Made by a program: the position numbers and the translations under genes. From the NCBI GenBank assembly GCA_036877525.1, contig JAZGTH010000005.1, positions 7,210,001 to 7,274,000 on the forward strand: a stretch of DNA of 64,000 nt, written 5' to 3'. This DNA comes from Chromobotia macracanthus (Eukaryota; Chordata; Actinopteri; Cypriniformes; Botiidae). Below, piece by piece: positions 11,988 through 26,900 of this stretch. Each line of letters starts with the position of its first letter. Position 1 is the stretch's first letter. A model generated the notes under the pieces. The model did not search any database and was not told where the DNA came from. It saw only the letters and a program-made list of their open reading frames with translations.

Positions 11988-14900
11988 GTAATGTTTAAAT
12001 CAACTTTTCAGTGTCTACTCACAGTTGCACTGTGATTATATTGCCGTGATTGGGCTGCAATTAAATGGATGTGATGTAATTTTTGGGGTCAGAAACCCTC
12101 ACGAGTCCCAACAGCAAGGAAATACATTCAAAGCCATTTTAAATAATTACAGCACTTAAGAGATGAGCAATTTAATGACAGTGTTTGTAACAGACTTCAG
12201 ATTCATTAATTTTTATTATTTAAACCTTTCAGTTGTGAACATCACCAGAGTGTATCAGTCAAAAGTTAAATTAAAATAATTGAACTGAAATATTTGAATC
12301 TGATTTTCATCTAAATGGAAACGTGAATGGAATGTGTGCTGAATACTGTAAATTCAGTTTACGCCTAATGTTCTTTAAAGCTTTAATTATGCAGAATGTA
12401 TGAATGCATTAAAGAATGCATTAAATAATAATAATAAGTTTCACTTACTGTTTATAAACAGTAGTATGGTCTTGTTGTCACATAACCCTATCACAGCTAT
12501 GTCTACTTCAGAAACTCCAGTCCAGTCATCTTGGAAATGAAAAAATGGTTATTTGGCATTTTTAATTAAACATTTAACAACTATTACTTCTGGTTCATTC
12601 ATCACACTGAACATGAAAGGCTAAGACAAGCACATTGCATTGTGGGATACAGGAACTACTTCCTTGTAGTGTGCTCTGTTGAATACAACACTACGCTGCT
12701 ATACTATGGTGTTCCAAACATAGCCATTGCATATTATTTTTGTATATTCTATATTACCATTATAATATGGCACATTATGTTCTGTAAAAGCGATAAATTA
12801 TTACAGGCCTCTGTAAAACATTAAATTACAACACATTCCATGCATAAGAATTATTTTGAATTATTTTATCTATGCATTCACTGTACTACACATTGATATA
12901 AAAATATAAAAATACATCTGTAGTACTATTTGACAGTATAAACTGTCCCTGTGTCTAGGTTGACTATCGCACAGAGGATGGAACAGCTAATGCAGGATCA
13001 GACTATGAATTTGCCGAGGGCACTCTGGTCTTTAAACCAGGCGAGACAGTGAAGGAGCTGACAGTTGGTGTGATTGATGATGACATATTCGAGGAAGATG
13101 AGCATTTCTACGTACACCTCAGCAACCCTCGAGTTGTCCACCGCGCTGAGGTCTCAGTGCTCGACCCTAATGCTGTGTCCTCAGGCAACATTATAGGATC
13201 CAGCCACGTTCCTCCAAAAGCTGCCCTGGGTAATGCTCACACCGCCACAGTGACCATCTACGATGATGACCACGCTGGAATCTTCACGTTCGAGAGCAAT
13301 TCCACACGAGTGAGTGAGAGTGTGGGGATCATGCAGGTGAAAGTCCACAGAACGTCCGGAGCACGGGGGAAGGTAGCAGTACCGTACCACACTACTGAGG
13401 GCACGGCCAAGGCAGGAGAAGACTATGAGGAGGTGGCAGGCAAACTGGAGTTCCTCAATGATGAGACAATGTAAGTTAAATATTCTTTTGATATACAACC
13501 CTAAATATGTTTTAGTAATAATATGCCAAGTATGCAGATAAGGATTTCTAAGAAAAAATGTGTCTCGTTAATGCCAACGCTGAGAGTACCAGATGTTTGC
13601 AAATGTTTGTTTGCTGGATTAAGCAAAAAAAAATTAAACCGTTTTTTTCATTAAAACTTTAGCAGGATCCAAACTTGCTTATTTCTAGTACATAAATATT
13701 TGCTATTCGCTATTACTATTACTATTATTATTATTACTTTTTGGTAGATACACTTAAAGCCCTGAAAACATCATTTGCTAAATTACTTGGGTAATCTTGA
13801 TATAAGGTCATTTTTCTTACCTCATTGTCAGATTTTTCTCCTGTTTTAAGCATAAATCTAATAACATTTAGAAAAGTGTTTGTTTACACTTAGAAAAAAC
13901 AAACTGTTTACCAAAGGAGTAGGAAAAATAAACTTAATTCAAAATATTCTTTGAAAATAAATCTTAATTTATAATGCAGTTTTGTTCCTTAAAGGCAGGC
14001 TAGGCAATCTTTTCCAGTCTCCTCACATCCTGATAGCAATCACTACGTAAAGCAATATAAATATATTTATACACAATTGTGTATATAATTGGATGTCTCC
14101 TGTGAAAAGTGCAGAACCATGAAACATTTGATCTGAATGCAATGACAAGGATATCCTGCTTGTCTGTCAAACTATATATTTGCAAATGGGGGAATGTTCA
14201 GAAAATCTGTTTGAAAACATTATATTTTTATTTTGTGATGGTAATGATGCAGCAATGAAACTGTTTAACTTCAAAGTACGATGATGAGAGGATATAGTGA
14301 TGGGATCTGAATACAGACATGATAGCTAGGCAGAATCGTATATATGATTTTCTCAGAGAACACAGATAAAATTAAAGAGATGTGTAAAGACTGGAAGATG
14401 GTCAGAGATGGAGACTAAGAATGCTAAAGATGCTAAAGAATGCTAAAGTCTTTTCTCAATCCTGAAAATTTATAGTGACTTGCACATCAAACACATGGTG
14501 CTACTGCAGATCTGGGGTGATAGGTCAACTGTAGCAGAGAACCTGCTGGAAGGCAAGAGAGAGAGGCTGAGCAGTGCTGGGCTTGTCAGGTTGTAGGTAA
14601 ACAACTTAAATAGCTGTCATTGTGAATAGCATTCTGAATCATGGGTAGACAGCATTTACATTAGAGAAACATAGTAACTGACAGAAATGTGATTAAAAAA
14701 GTTCCAGTCAGAAGCATCTACTGACCATGTGCCCCTCATATTTTTGAGCCAGGTGGATTCTGAACACAAAATCCAATAAAAAATATGTGTGTAAAGTGTG
14801 TGTTTATGATAATGAAGTTGAACTATTATTTCAAATTTCTTCAACAAAAAAATGTCAGAAATAAGCTCATAAAATTAAAAGGTTCTTAATAGGTTCTTCA

Positions 14901-17900
14901 CAGCAATGCCATAGAAGAACCATTTTTGGATTCCCCCAAAAACCTTTCACTGAAATTTGAACCATTTCTGTTTTGGTTTTTTATAGTCTAAAAAAACGCT
15001 TTTCCACTACAAAGAACCTTTTGAGAAACAGAAAAGTTCTACAGATGATAAAGGTTCTGGGACCAAAAATGGTTCTTTTATAGCATTGTGAAGCCCCTTT
15101 TTCAAGAGTGTGCTGTGGCAGAAATCCCCATTCACATGTATACGTTTGGTCTGTGTAACTGAGTAGCACCTTCTGCAGGTCATTTGCTTCAGTTGCAAGT
15201 TTTCTTAGCTTGTTGATGAAAGCATTGATCGCAGTTATGAGCCAAAAAAGTGTAACAGCAGCGAAATAAAGTGATGTGCAGTGCATCATGGGATAGGTGG
15301 AATTAAAGCATGATGTGATGATAAAGCAGAAGCAATAATTCACAAAGGGGAAAGAGTGCGAGAGAGTAAAGAGGTGAGAGGCAGGTGCGCAGGCGGAAGA
15401 AAAGGTAGGACGAGGGAGGCACAGAGAGATGAGAGAGGAGGGTAATTTGTTTGAACAGTTCGCACATATCGTTCAGTTTGCCGGCTAACTGGTGAGAGTT
15501 GCAGGAGTCAAGCACCGCGTGGGAGTGTGTGTGTGTTTCACATGAAGTGTGCCGCATTGAAATTGTCTATCATGGAAGGATCTGAACTGTATGAGCGTGT
15601 GTACTCCTGAGGGCATGTGTGTGTGTGTGTTTTTGGCTAGGTGAATGGCCATGTGCTAGTTTGTGCGTGTGTGCAGTGAGTGTTATCGCTCCTGAGAGTG
15701 TGTTGGGGGTTGGGTGGAATTGTGCGATGTGTGTATGTGTGGGCGGATGAGTGAATATGTCCAGATATGGAAGAGTCCAGATATGGTTCTCTTCATTTGT
15801 GTGTTGCAAATTTATGTATGGTTGGTTGTGTTCATGTTCAAAACATATTTGCATGTGTGCACAAAAATTGTGTCTAACACAGTGTCCTTACCAAAAGCAA
15901 CATGACAGAGCAACAAGCAATAAAAAAGCTATTTCTTCCATGTAAATTTAAGTTGTCCTAACAAGCTTTAACCAAGATAAGCAGGAGGATTATCTTGGTT
16001 AATAAGCGTTTTGTTGGATGCTTGGTGTCTATTTCTGCTGCTTTGTGTTAGGTAGCCCCACCCAAGGAGAAATCTCATTGGCTGTGTTTAAATTCCAGTA
16101 CTTTCAGAGTATATACTGAAATCAGTGAAGAACTTTTCTTGCTGTTGAAAAGATCAGCATTAATGGTCACCATCAAATGGTGTTTTTTGAATATTGGTTC
16201 TCATCATATGCTGGCAGTGTGCTAATGTCTCTACTAGGCTTCTTAACTAATTTAACCAGCAAGACTGCTGGTCAGAAACACAATGCTTGCTGACCAGCCT
16301 TTTGTCTGATGATGAACACCATTGCTTTGCTGGTCTACAGGCTAGACATTGCAATCAGTTTTAGCATGTAGATACTTCTATTGGTTTTGGATGTTTTGAA
16401 TCTGTTGTAAATTTGCACAGATGTGTATGTGTGGGTATACATTTAAGCATATATGTTTGTATATCTGTGTGCTCTTCTGTGTGTCTGTCTGTACATTTCT
16501 GCTGACCACACAGACGACCCATTGCCAAACAGCACAGCAGAAGCTTAAATTATTCCCTCTACAGTCACAATTCTGATGAGCTGACACCCGGCAGCAGAAA
16601 ACAAGGAGATTTTGGGTATATATGTGTTTGTAAGTGTATCTGTGTGCGATCGTAAAGGGGGCCAACATTTCAAGCTGCAAATGAGGAGCTGTAAGCGCTG
16701 GGCTAAAATTCTGCAAGCATGCAGATTGGTGTGTTGTTTTTCCCCATTAGTAAGCAGTAACATACTGTATAGAGTGAATCTTATTCACTTACACTGCAAC
16801 CTGTGCTCCGATTCCGGAATGATCCGCTCGCCCTTTCCCCCGCGTTTTACCATGATTTAGTACATGTTTGTGTGACTGCTTGTGTTGTTTTTCCATTTCT
16901 TCTGATATTCTCATATGAAGATGAGAATCAGTGCCAAATAAAATTGAGTTGAGACGGCATGAAGTGGGCTATGAGTGCACTTATGTAAGCACTGATCTCA
17001 GAACAGGCAGGCAACATGTGAGCCACAGAGGGTTTAAGATGATGTTTTGCGTGAGTAAAGAAAAGGACGGATCAATACAAGCGGTTTTCTACAGGCTTTT
17101 GTCGACTCTGCAAGTTCATTGGGTGTGACAAATTGATAGTGATCCAGCCTCCTGACACAGAAATCTGCATGCTGACTATCTCAACTGATTTAAACATGAA
17201 GGAATAGATTTAAGATTTCATTTAAACACAGAATATGGAATGTATCATCATCCAAAGCATCCAAACCAAGATATATGTAATAGGTTGTGGATATTTAATC
17301 ACTACCATCCTTTTTTCTCTGGCATAATAAAGTTGTATCTTGCTTTATTGGCTCAGGTTAAAACCTCACTCTCCCCTTTACTGTCCAAACACATGGTGCA
17401 GATACAGTAAGATGGCAATGAATGGGTTAATGGTGAAGGGGTGACTTTGAACAAAACAATTAAGAGTTTAATTTTGCTCACACTACATGGGTATTTTAAA
17501 ATTCTGTTCTGGAATGGTGCACTGTGTGAAGGAAGCCCTCAGAAAAGAAATTGTTGTTGATTTACCACCTGTCAAAAAATAGGATTCACATTTTTATGTG
17601 AGTAAACTTCCTTTTAAATCATTTAGAGTTACATAAATTATTTCTATGTTATGAGTAATTGCTTATGTTTTCTGCCTAGAAGCAACATTATGCGAAAGTG
17701 GAATGGGAATGGATGTTTTTTGTATTATCCATTATTAAAGTATCCAACTTTTTGGGGTTTACTTACTATTTAAATAATATGTAAGTATAAAGTTCATCAT
17801 AATTCTATTTAGAGTTTGTCATGTAGCTGTGAGGTCTGCTACACAACTAGAATTGTGCCTTACTGTTTTAACAACTGCAAAATAACTCAATTTCAAAGCA

Positions 17901-20900
17901 AGTATTAAAAGGAATATAAAACTCTTTGATTAATTTTCTTTTCATTGTTGCAGCATTGCTTTCAGGCCATTAGCATTGCTAACATGACTGACACGTTTTA
18001 ACACTACTTGTGCCCAATCTGTCCTCCAACCCATACGACCATATAAGTAATTTGTCACTTCCCTGAAATATAATCCATAGGAGAGTTTACTAAATTATTG
18101 CCCCTACCGACAGCAGGAGACACCACAGAAATGTTTGCCTTAATCCAATAATGTAACTGCAGAAATCAAAGCTTATTTCTCACGAGGTTAGGGTAAGTAA
18201 GACACTGGCCTGGCTCTGCTGTCCTGAAAATGCTGTAATTTATCACTCAAAAAATCTTTTGAAGCTTCAAACATTTGTATCCAACATAAACGTGATCCAT
18301 ACAACCCCAGCAAATCATTAAAGCTTGTTAATTAATCACTATATCATGTACCCATGTAAAAAACAGTTCAGAGCACTACACTGAAATATGTTGTTGCATC
18401 GATAACTTCAAATCTTACTGGTTGTTGTGTGTTTTTGTGCTTCAAACTTATCTAGGTGCCACCATATCTGAATTTAGCGATCTGATCTGTTTGTTTACGT
18501 GGATAAATGACGTGACCATATGTGACTTAATAAGCTCAAAATACAAATTGTTTTGTGTTATAGCAGGACAAAAATAATGGGTTCAATTCCAGGGAACATG
18601 TGTACAGATAAAATGTGTACCTTGAACACACCGTAAATCACATTCAAAAGCATTTGCCAAATGCATAAATGTAAATTTTGTGAATTGGAAACCACCAGCT
18701 AGAGGGCACTTCACTTTAAAACATAACCAGGTCTCAGTAAACTGCTTACAACAACAACCTATTGGGTTGTTTTTTTAGAGGACAGTCTGCTGTTGCAACA
18801 GACAGTTAAGATGGATTTTTGCAGTTGCACAATATTGACCATGAAGGACATGCACACTCACATCCAAGAACATGCATCCAAGTATTCATGCGAACAAACA
18901 TGTCTATTGTTTAATAATTGACAATTTCTGCTGCCAAAGGAAGACAAATTCTAGCTTATCTCTGACAGCGCAACTGGAGACAAAACATCTTTGTGTCGTT
19001 TCTTTCCTTAAAATGGGAAAGCGAAATTAAATGGAGCAAATCTTTTCTCTAGAAAGTGACAGCACTGATTAGCATTTTGCTGTTTGTTTTCATGTTGAAA
19101 ACAAGTTCCTGCACACTTTGTCAGCCGCACGTCTTCAGAAACTCACATACAAATGGGTGAACATGGTAGCCCTGCCAAGCTCATACTGTTTAAATCATTT
19201 GCTAATGCTTCCACCATAAGCTATGGCTTTAAATTCGGTCCAATTCCAAAAGCCTTTAGGAACAGTGATTCACCATCAGATTAGTGCATGTACATGAAAT
19301 GATATCCCTTTAATCCTGTAATATCTTGTTATTCACCCCCAGTTTCTTAGTTATATGCCATCAAAGACTTGATTTTTTTTTATGGAGACTGACCATCAGC
19401 ACAATGCAACCAAGCATCAGGTGATGAAGCAACATGTTTATTTGTTTGAGATATTCCAACCTTCCAGTGGTGTGGTAGGTCAGGAGGAGGGTTGTGTTAT
19501 GTAAGGTGCACGCAGAGCTTTGTGATTATGAAATTACGGCAAGAAGCCGCAGTATCAAAGTATATTGGTAGCATTACCGTAAAAATAAATCAACCATTGA
19601 ATTTCAGTCAGTAATGGTTATTGGTGTCAGGGAACACATTCACAGGAGGAAGATTATTACAAATTTCCAACATTTCTGAGCTGTTCTTATGAGCAGTTGT
19701 GAGTGTGTGTGTGTGGGGGGGTCTTAGCAATTCTAATCCTTCCAATAGATTTTCTCATCACATTTCTAAGGGTCACACTGAGCATTTTTCTCAAGTCATT
19801 CACCCCCCACCACCCTCTTCTCTTTCATGCATTCCCTAGCATATTTTCATCACTCCATCCATCTCCACATGTATCAGAAAGTGTATGCAAAAGCTGTTTA
19901 ATTTCACACTGCCTGCACAAATAGACCAGGATATAAACAAAGCCAGAAGTAGATCAATGGAAGTAAACAAGGGCCAAGATTGTGAATGAATGTTGGAGAA
20001 TAAACAGCTCCACTAACCTTTTTCATCTTTAGAAAGATTACTGTCAAAAATGAACATAATGCATCTTTAAATAGTTTTTGCTTGCTTAAAGCTGCAGTGT
20101 GTAATATAGATTCTGAATTTATTATCCTAGAGCTTCTGTAACTGTAGTCTAGTGGTCTGGTGGTTTACATGTTCCATACACATTGAGCTGTGGGCTGTGA
20201 TGCTCATGTGAGTAATGAATTTTATTCCTTTTTCCTTATATATATCATCATCATTCCTGTTCTGTCTCTTCCATATAAGTGACAAAAACACAAATGAAGT
20301 AAAAACAATCTAGTAATCTGTGTTTATACGGCTTATATGGTACTATAAGTGGCAGGAAAAAGCAAATTGCTTAGAAAAACCACCGGACTTCCTGGGTTAT
20401 AGTAAGTTGAGTTGAGAGAGAGAAAGCTAGATAGTTAGTGAGCAGAGAAGTGAGAACTAGTGATGAGGCCCAGATGCTCTTGTGTTCCCTCAACCCTGTG
20501 TTTGCATCCCACACATATGGAGCTCAGCCTCAACTCTCACATCCCCACAGACAAGCTGGCTGTCATTTTCACACCTATTTACACTCAGAAACCATCTGAT
20601 GTTCAGGACATGTGCTATGATTTGATATCAGTTTGTTTGAAACAAGGCTGGACTAGCCACAGGGAGCTGCAGTGGGCCAGTGGACTGTTATTGTGACCAA
20701 ATGTATATGCTGTACAATGAACAAATGATTTAAGGATTAAACGGGTAACAGAAGTGAAGTGAAATCTGCAGCCCTCAGACACACACTCCATCTATCTATT
20801 CCACATTCATTCCAGTTTTATGGGAGTGACATTTTCCAAATAACTCTTCATGTTATATTTTCATCACCTCTCCTGGCTGTCCACCCTACTCTGGGTATGA

Positions 20901-23900
20901 GTCTCATATGCAGACATATTAATCACATAGGGGAATTGATCTTATGTATTACATACTAGGCATTGTTGTGCCCTTTATCCACTTTAAAAGCAGTGTCAAA
21001 TATGTAAAATACAGTCAAAATACAAAGTATTCTGAATATGCCTGACAGAAATGATGAAGCCCCATTCTTGCGACTAAAGGGATTTAAGCATTTCCAGACG
21101 TTTCAGTGTGGGCCAGTAGCATAGCCACGAGGGGGCCTGTGGGGCTCATCACATGTCCGACCCCCCAGAACCCAAATGTACCATCTATTATACCATCCAA
21201 TATTTATGTACCATCCATTTTAGGATGAGACCCCCCCAAAAACAAAATTCTGTCTACGCCACTGGTATGGACAAGCAATTTTTGGAAAACATTTAAAATG
21301 CCAGTGTTGATGAACAGCTTTTCAAAACTATAACACAATTTTCATGATTAACATGCATGCAGCCTTAGTCCCAGTCCAGTCATGGTTTGAAGACACTTAA
21401 TCTACAATTGTTCAGTGTCTGTAAACAAAGACCTTTGATTGGCTGGATGGTTTGTATGACATGGGTGATTTTGTTGAGAAAAAGGTCTGATGGGAAGTAA
21501 TGACTGCAGGAGACCTTCCAGCTGGCAATGACACCAATACCATCATTCCTGCCTTTGAATCTCTCCTCTCTCTCTTTTCCCTCCCTCTACGGCTCTGAAT
21601 TATGAATTAAGACTTAGCGTCCTGTGAGTTTCTTTTCAGCACAGCGCAATTATAATATCCTCAGCAGTACTTTGAAGATGGGGGATGAACAATGCAGCAG
21701 GGCTTAGGTTCTATTTTAATTTATCAGTGGAATAATGTTCTCATCCTTCTGTTTTCCGCTCTCTCTCTCTCTCTTTCTTCTAATGAAGATAATCACATGG
21801 CCTACCTCAGTTGGCCCATTATTTCAGAGTCTTATTTTAGGTTTGGAGTCATTTTTCCAGATACAAATATAATTTAGTTTTTGCAGTGCTTTGACTTCAA
21901 AAGAGCTATTATCAAATGAAATCAAACTTTTACAGCTTAACGTGTACAATCTTTTCCAAATTAAGTATGATTTACTGCAGCTTCCCATCTTAGTGCTGTT
22001 TCATCAGATTTGTTTAGCGGAGTGGAAGGGTTTGTATTTTAATGCGGCTGCTTTTTGTTTCTCCAAATACTGGCTGAATGTTGTGCATGTGCCTGTGCTC
22101 AAAAGAGTGACGCCCTCTCCAACTCTGAAGCCAAATACATTTTGAAAGCTCCTTATGAAACAAAGTATTTTAATTTTTAATTATAACTATAGGTGATTAT
22201 GTGTGATTACTGTAATTTTAAAAATTTATCCAAAATACAAAATAGCAGAAATCATTCATTTACATGTCTAAAAGTTAATGTGAATCACACCACAGTTCCA
22301 CAGATTGCTTGCTTTAAACTCAAAATTGTGGATTAAAGATTGTCTGCCTACACCTCATGTGGCTCAAAACCTGCATTCAAACAAAGTCATCTCTTTTCTT
22401 TACAACAAAAATGTATGGACATTCATTTTAGTTAATATGGCAAATATGGCAAAAAATAGGTAACTCTTCCTATGCCAATATGTTAGTGATATGTATTATG
22501 AAGTGTCCTGAATGTGTGATTATCAGTATATGAAAGTGTGATGATAAATTCAAGCAATGTCACCGGATGTCCTGCAAGTGTTATGTATGTTTAATTAGCA
22601 GCCATCTGACCTCAGCAGGACCTCTGTTTTTCCTCTTCTGGGTGTATGTGTTCTGTTGGTGCTGTTGCCGCCAACTCTCAGAACTGAGATTTCTATCTTC
22701 TAAATTTTGGCATTCTGCGTGCGCGTGTGTGTGCGCACACGCGTTGGTGAACTGTTTGGAGGATCCAAATGATTCTACCCTTCCAAAACACATTTGTCAT
22801 CATCTATGAATGTATCCAAGTCTACTGCAACATCTTTCCGTTCTGCATTGCCATCCGCCATCGCTGGATTTGTCCTGCAGACATTTTTAAGTGCCAGCTT
22901 TATGTATCAGAAATACATGTATTTCTGTGTGAAGACTACTGGCATGTGAGCAGACATCTTAAATTAATCATTTATAATTCTCTCTCTTCACAGTTCTTTT
23001 TCTTGGCATGATCCCATTATGTATGTGAACAGAATGACATTCAGCTGAGCCGGAAAAGGATTTGTGTCTTTTGTCAGTCAAAGCCTCTCCTGTGTGTGTG
23101 TCCATGCCAATATGCAGACAGAAATAGACATCCACCCACAGGTCATTAGAGAAGCATTGATTGAACGTGACTACAGGGGAGTGTTGGACAGATTGCAACA
23201 CTGAAAGTCAGACTGTGGGATCTCTTTGCTTTCGTACCTCTTCTTCCACTGGTACCATATTTTAACACAGTCTTGTCATCTGTCTGGGTGTGGTTAACAG
23301 CCTGCGTAAATTGCAACCGTAAGTCACCGTACCACGCATTTGCATGCCCGCGCACTCTCCCGTAACCCAGCCGTGTCCCGAAACACATCCCGACACCCAC
23401 ACATTTATTTATTGCACAGGAATAGTTTTAGTATCAGCACGTCGGTTGTACCTTTTACGACATTGCAGTTACGTGCCGGAGTGTGAAACAGAGTTGCTGT
23501 GTTGTACATCTGCGCCTCTTCTGCGGCGCAGTTGTTTATCCAGCGTTATTTGTTTTTCCCTGGTGGCAGCACTCCATGTGCACATAAACCTGCGGTGCAG
23601 AAATTAAACGCAGCGCGGTGTGCTGTGATGCAGTTCACAGGCGCTTATAATGAGCGTCCAGGGACTAGAGTGTGCGACTCTTGGGCCACTGATTCCAGCG
23701 CCGCTCCAGCGATAGGCTGCGAATGTGACAGGAGTGTGCATGAGGACGGCCAGCCACTGACATACACAAATGTATGATACAATAAATAATTTAATTGTGT
23801 TCATGCCTCTCGGGCTCTCAGCTGGAAACCACAGTGCCATTACAAAACACATTTGCACACCAACCCAAGACATTATCATATTTTACTGAATATTGTTTTA

Positions 23901-26900
23901 TTTTTATGCATTTAACACAGACTTTTATCCAAAGTACCTTACAGTGCATGCAAGATACATATTCAAGGCAGTATGTATGTCCCTTGTTAGTAAAAAAAAA
24001 AAAAATAGTTTAAGAAAAGATTAAAGGTAGGGAAGGCAATTTCAAAGAGGCTAGCTATGGCAAGCTAGCTTTGAAAGCGTAAGATCCCACCCTCCCTTCA
24101 GAGTGCCACGTCTCCTCTAAAACACATGAAGGCGTGCATAGTTTGACAGGCAAGCAGGACATTCTATCAATGATTGGACAAACATTTTATGATCATGTGC
24201 CTTCCACAGAGGATATACATTGATATAAATATATTTATAGCAATATACTTAATGATTGCCATCAGGATGTGAAAAGAGTTTCAGCTAGCATAACAAAATA
24301 TGTTTCTGGAAAAAACGCCTACCCATGCAATTCCATTATGGCTTCATAATGTGAAAATAACACATACTCGTGTACTTTTTCAGTCAAATTCAGTTCTCTG
24401 AATCAAATATAGACCATTCCAGTTTAACACAGATCATTTCTTTTTCATTGCATCTTTCTAAAGCCTGTGGGGATCAACTTTAAAGCTTCCATTTGTGTTT
24501 GGCACTGCATGGTGCAGAAACATTTTCAAAAAACAAGAAAAGCAGCATACTGAAGCATACTGAAACCAAAACAGAATAAATCTCTTGCTAACATGCTGCG
24601 GGTATTAGCATACAATCCCCCAATAAAACACAATTGTGCTCTTATTACTAGCTAAAAATGGTGCTCTCCTTATGAAATTATTTACATTCAGTAGCTGTCC
24701 CTGTTTCCAATGTCTTATAGAATACTTAGATGCTATAACGAGACCTTATAGTAAGATTTTCCATAACACTAGGGCAGATGAAGGAAACGATGATGGATGA
24801 ATAGACATTACACCTCTCACCCCTCCCTCCTGTCTTTCATGGTCTTTTCTTGCCCCTTCCTGGGTCTCACCCACATGGTTTAGGTTAAATAATTAGGGGC
24901 TACAAAGGTATATGATTCCAATGCCAATGAGAACTGTGCTCAAATTAATTATATTCTTCATCTTATCATTTCTCAGATCTCTCTGTCTCTCTCTCACACA
25001 CACACTCACACACTCCTGTAATTATGAGTCTCGTCTCTGTAACTGAGCTGATCTCTAAAGCCCCACTCTTTCTACCTCCCTTTCCTGTCTCCTTTTTTAA
25101 CTACCTCTCTCTTAGTTCTTAATAAGCATGTGATATTGTTACACAATACTCAAACTTTCTCTCTGCAACTTCAAAACCAAAAGATGAAACGAGATCCATT
25201 CTTTTGCAGCTATTTGTATGGTTTTTTTAAGCAAATGTCATTCCATATATTTCCATATATTCTCTGAAAAAGCAGGTCAGACTTTTTTTCCAAAATATCT
25301 TATATGTTCTGCAGAAGAAATTTGTACAGGTTTGTGTTTTATACAGGTTTGTGAAAGTCATCAATCTTCCAGTCTACCCTTAAATTTGTTTGTGTATCAT
25401 GTAGTCAATGTATTCATGTTGATTTAGTTGTATTTAATAATATTACTGACATAGCAGTGAATTTAGATGTTACCACATAAAGCACATATTTAAGTTAACT
25501 ATCAAAACATCTTTTAATACTGCGGTACATACAGTCTTTTCAATGGGTTGTGCTGGTTGTGTAACTCAGTGCCAATTGCGTGGCCAACAAAACTTTTAAA
25601 GTAATGTTTTAAAAATAAGACGTGACCCAAAACATTAAGACAATGCAATCCATTAAACATCTATCCCTCACAGCCATGTTTTGATTTGTGCTAAATTAAA
25701 CATGGCGTCTAAGGTCTGTTTAGACTTCAGTGGAGCGTAAATTTCCATCTTTTGCCAGACAGGCTGCCAGGTTGAGAAGGATATGTGAGGTGAATGTGTG
25801 ACAGAACTGTGGAAATTAAAGAGAACTTTTGCCATTGATCTTTTCTCAGCTGAGGTTTGTGTAACATAGAGACCTTTGTCCAAGTGGGTCCTTACTTTTC
25901 ATGTCCTGATTTTGCCAATAGTTTTACCCAAAGACGTGAATATAGTAACAGATTAAAAATAACACAATTTAAATAAGGGTTCACGTTTCTTAAATTTCTC
26001 TCTCCCATAGAAAAGTTCCCTTGAAAACAGTGACAGTTAGGTCTGGCAAGACTACTGTATTCTTGCACCCAGGTCTAGACAGTAAAACCTGTCCCTCACA
26101 GCAGATAATGCCAACAGGTTTTTTTAAAGCCTCTTAAAAGTCTTCATTTTGTTTCTCATAGTACTCAAACATGCCCAGCATTGCAACCAAACATAATAAG
26201 CTTATCTGTGCCAGTCACTTACATTCATTAAAGCGAGGCTCACCACTGCCTTCACAAAACATTTGATAGCCTTGATTTTGTTGTTAGTGTGGTGAAGATT
26301 ACCATCAGGGCCAAATACAATCAATAGTTAATGGATGAGTGGAAGAGATGCCCTAATCAGAGCTGTGCAGTGATGAAGGACGATAAAGAGAATGAACAAC
26401 ATGAGAAAAATAAAACCATGCCATCCCATGAGACCAGAAAGACACGCTCTCATCAGCAGCATGAAAGGGAACGTTTCGCAGAGATGAGGGATAGGAAAGG
26501 AGAGATAAGCATGCTAATGTATAGCAGTTAGCATCTACAGCAGGACTAATCCAGCTGCGCTTCATTAAGCTGCACATCAAACACACCGAATTGTGTCGCA
26601 GAGGATCTGAGTGAGACAGAATTCAGGATTTCTCAAGACTCTTATCAGATCAGTCAGGTATTTATTAAACCAGAACATTTTGACTCACTAGCGCGTTTGT
26701 TAGGCGCTGACAGACGTTTTCTAAATGTGTTTTCTTGGTGAAATCACTCATTTTTAATCTCTCATTTGCATCTGGTACAAGCGTCTGGTCCTGGTGAGAA
26801 ATGAGTTTGTAGGGCTGCGTGTTGTAAATTACAACATCAAAAGCCGTAGTTGGTGTTTTGTATTTATGATCACCCCAGAAACTCTGGATCTAAACAAGTT

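Noticed and set aside
13049..13474. An independent 141-codon gene starting at an internal Met
   Set aside because: It is the 3' part of slc8a4 coding exon 2; the exon opens at the acceptor 12958 with conserved CBD1 sequence.
23344..23879. Three overlapping frames of 87-92 codons in the CpG-dense patch
   Set aside because: No known-protein wording, no splice sites joining them to slc8a4, and frames lie on both strands, as expected by chance in GC-richer DNA.
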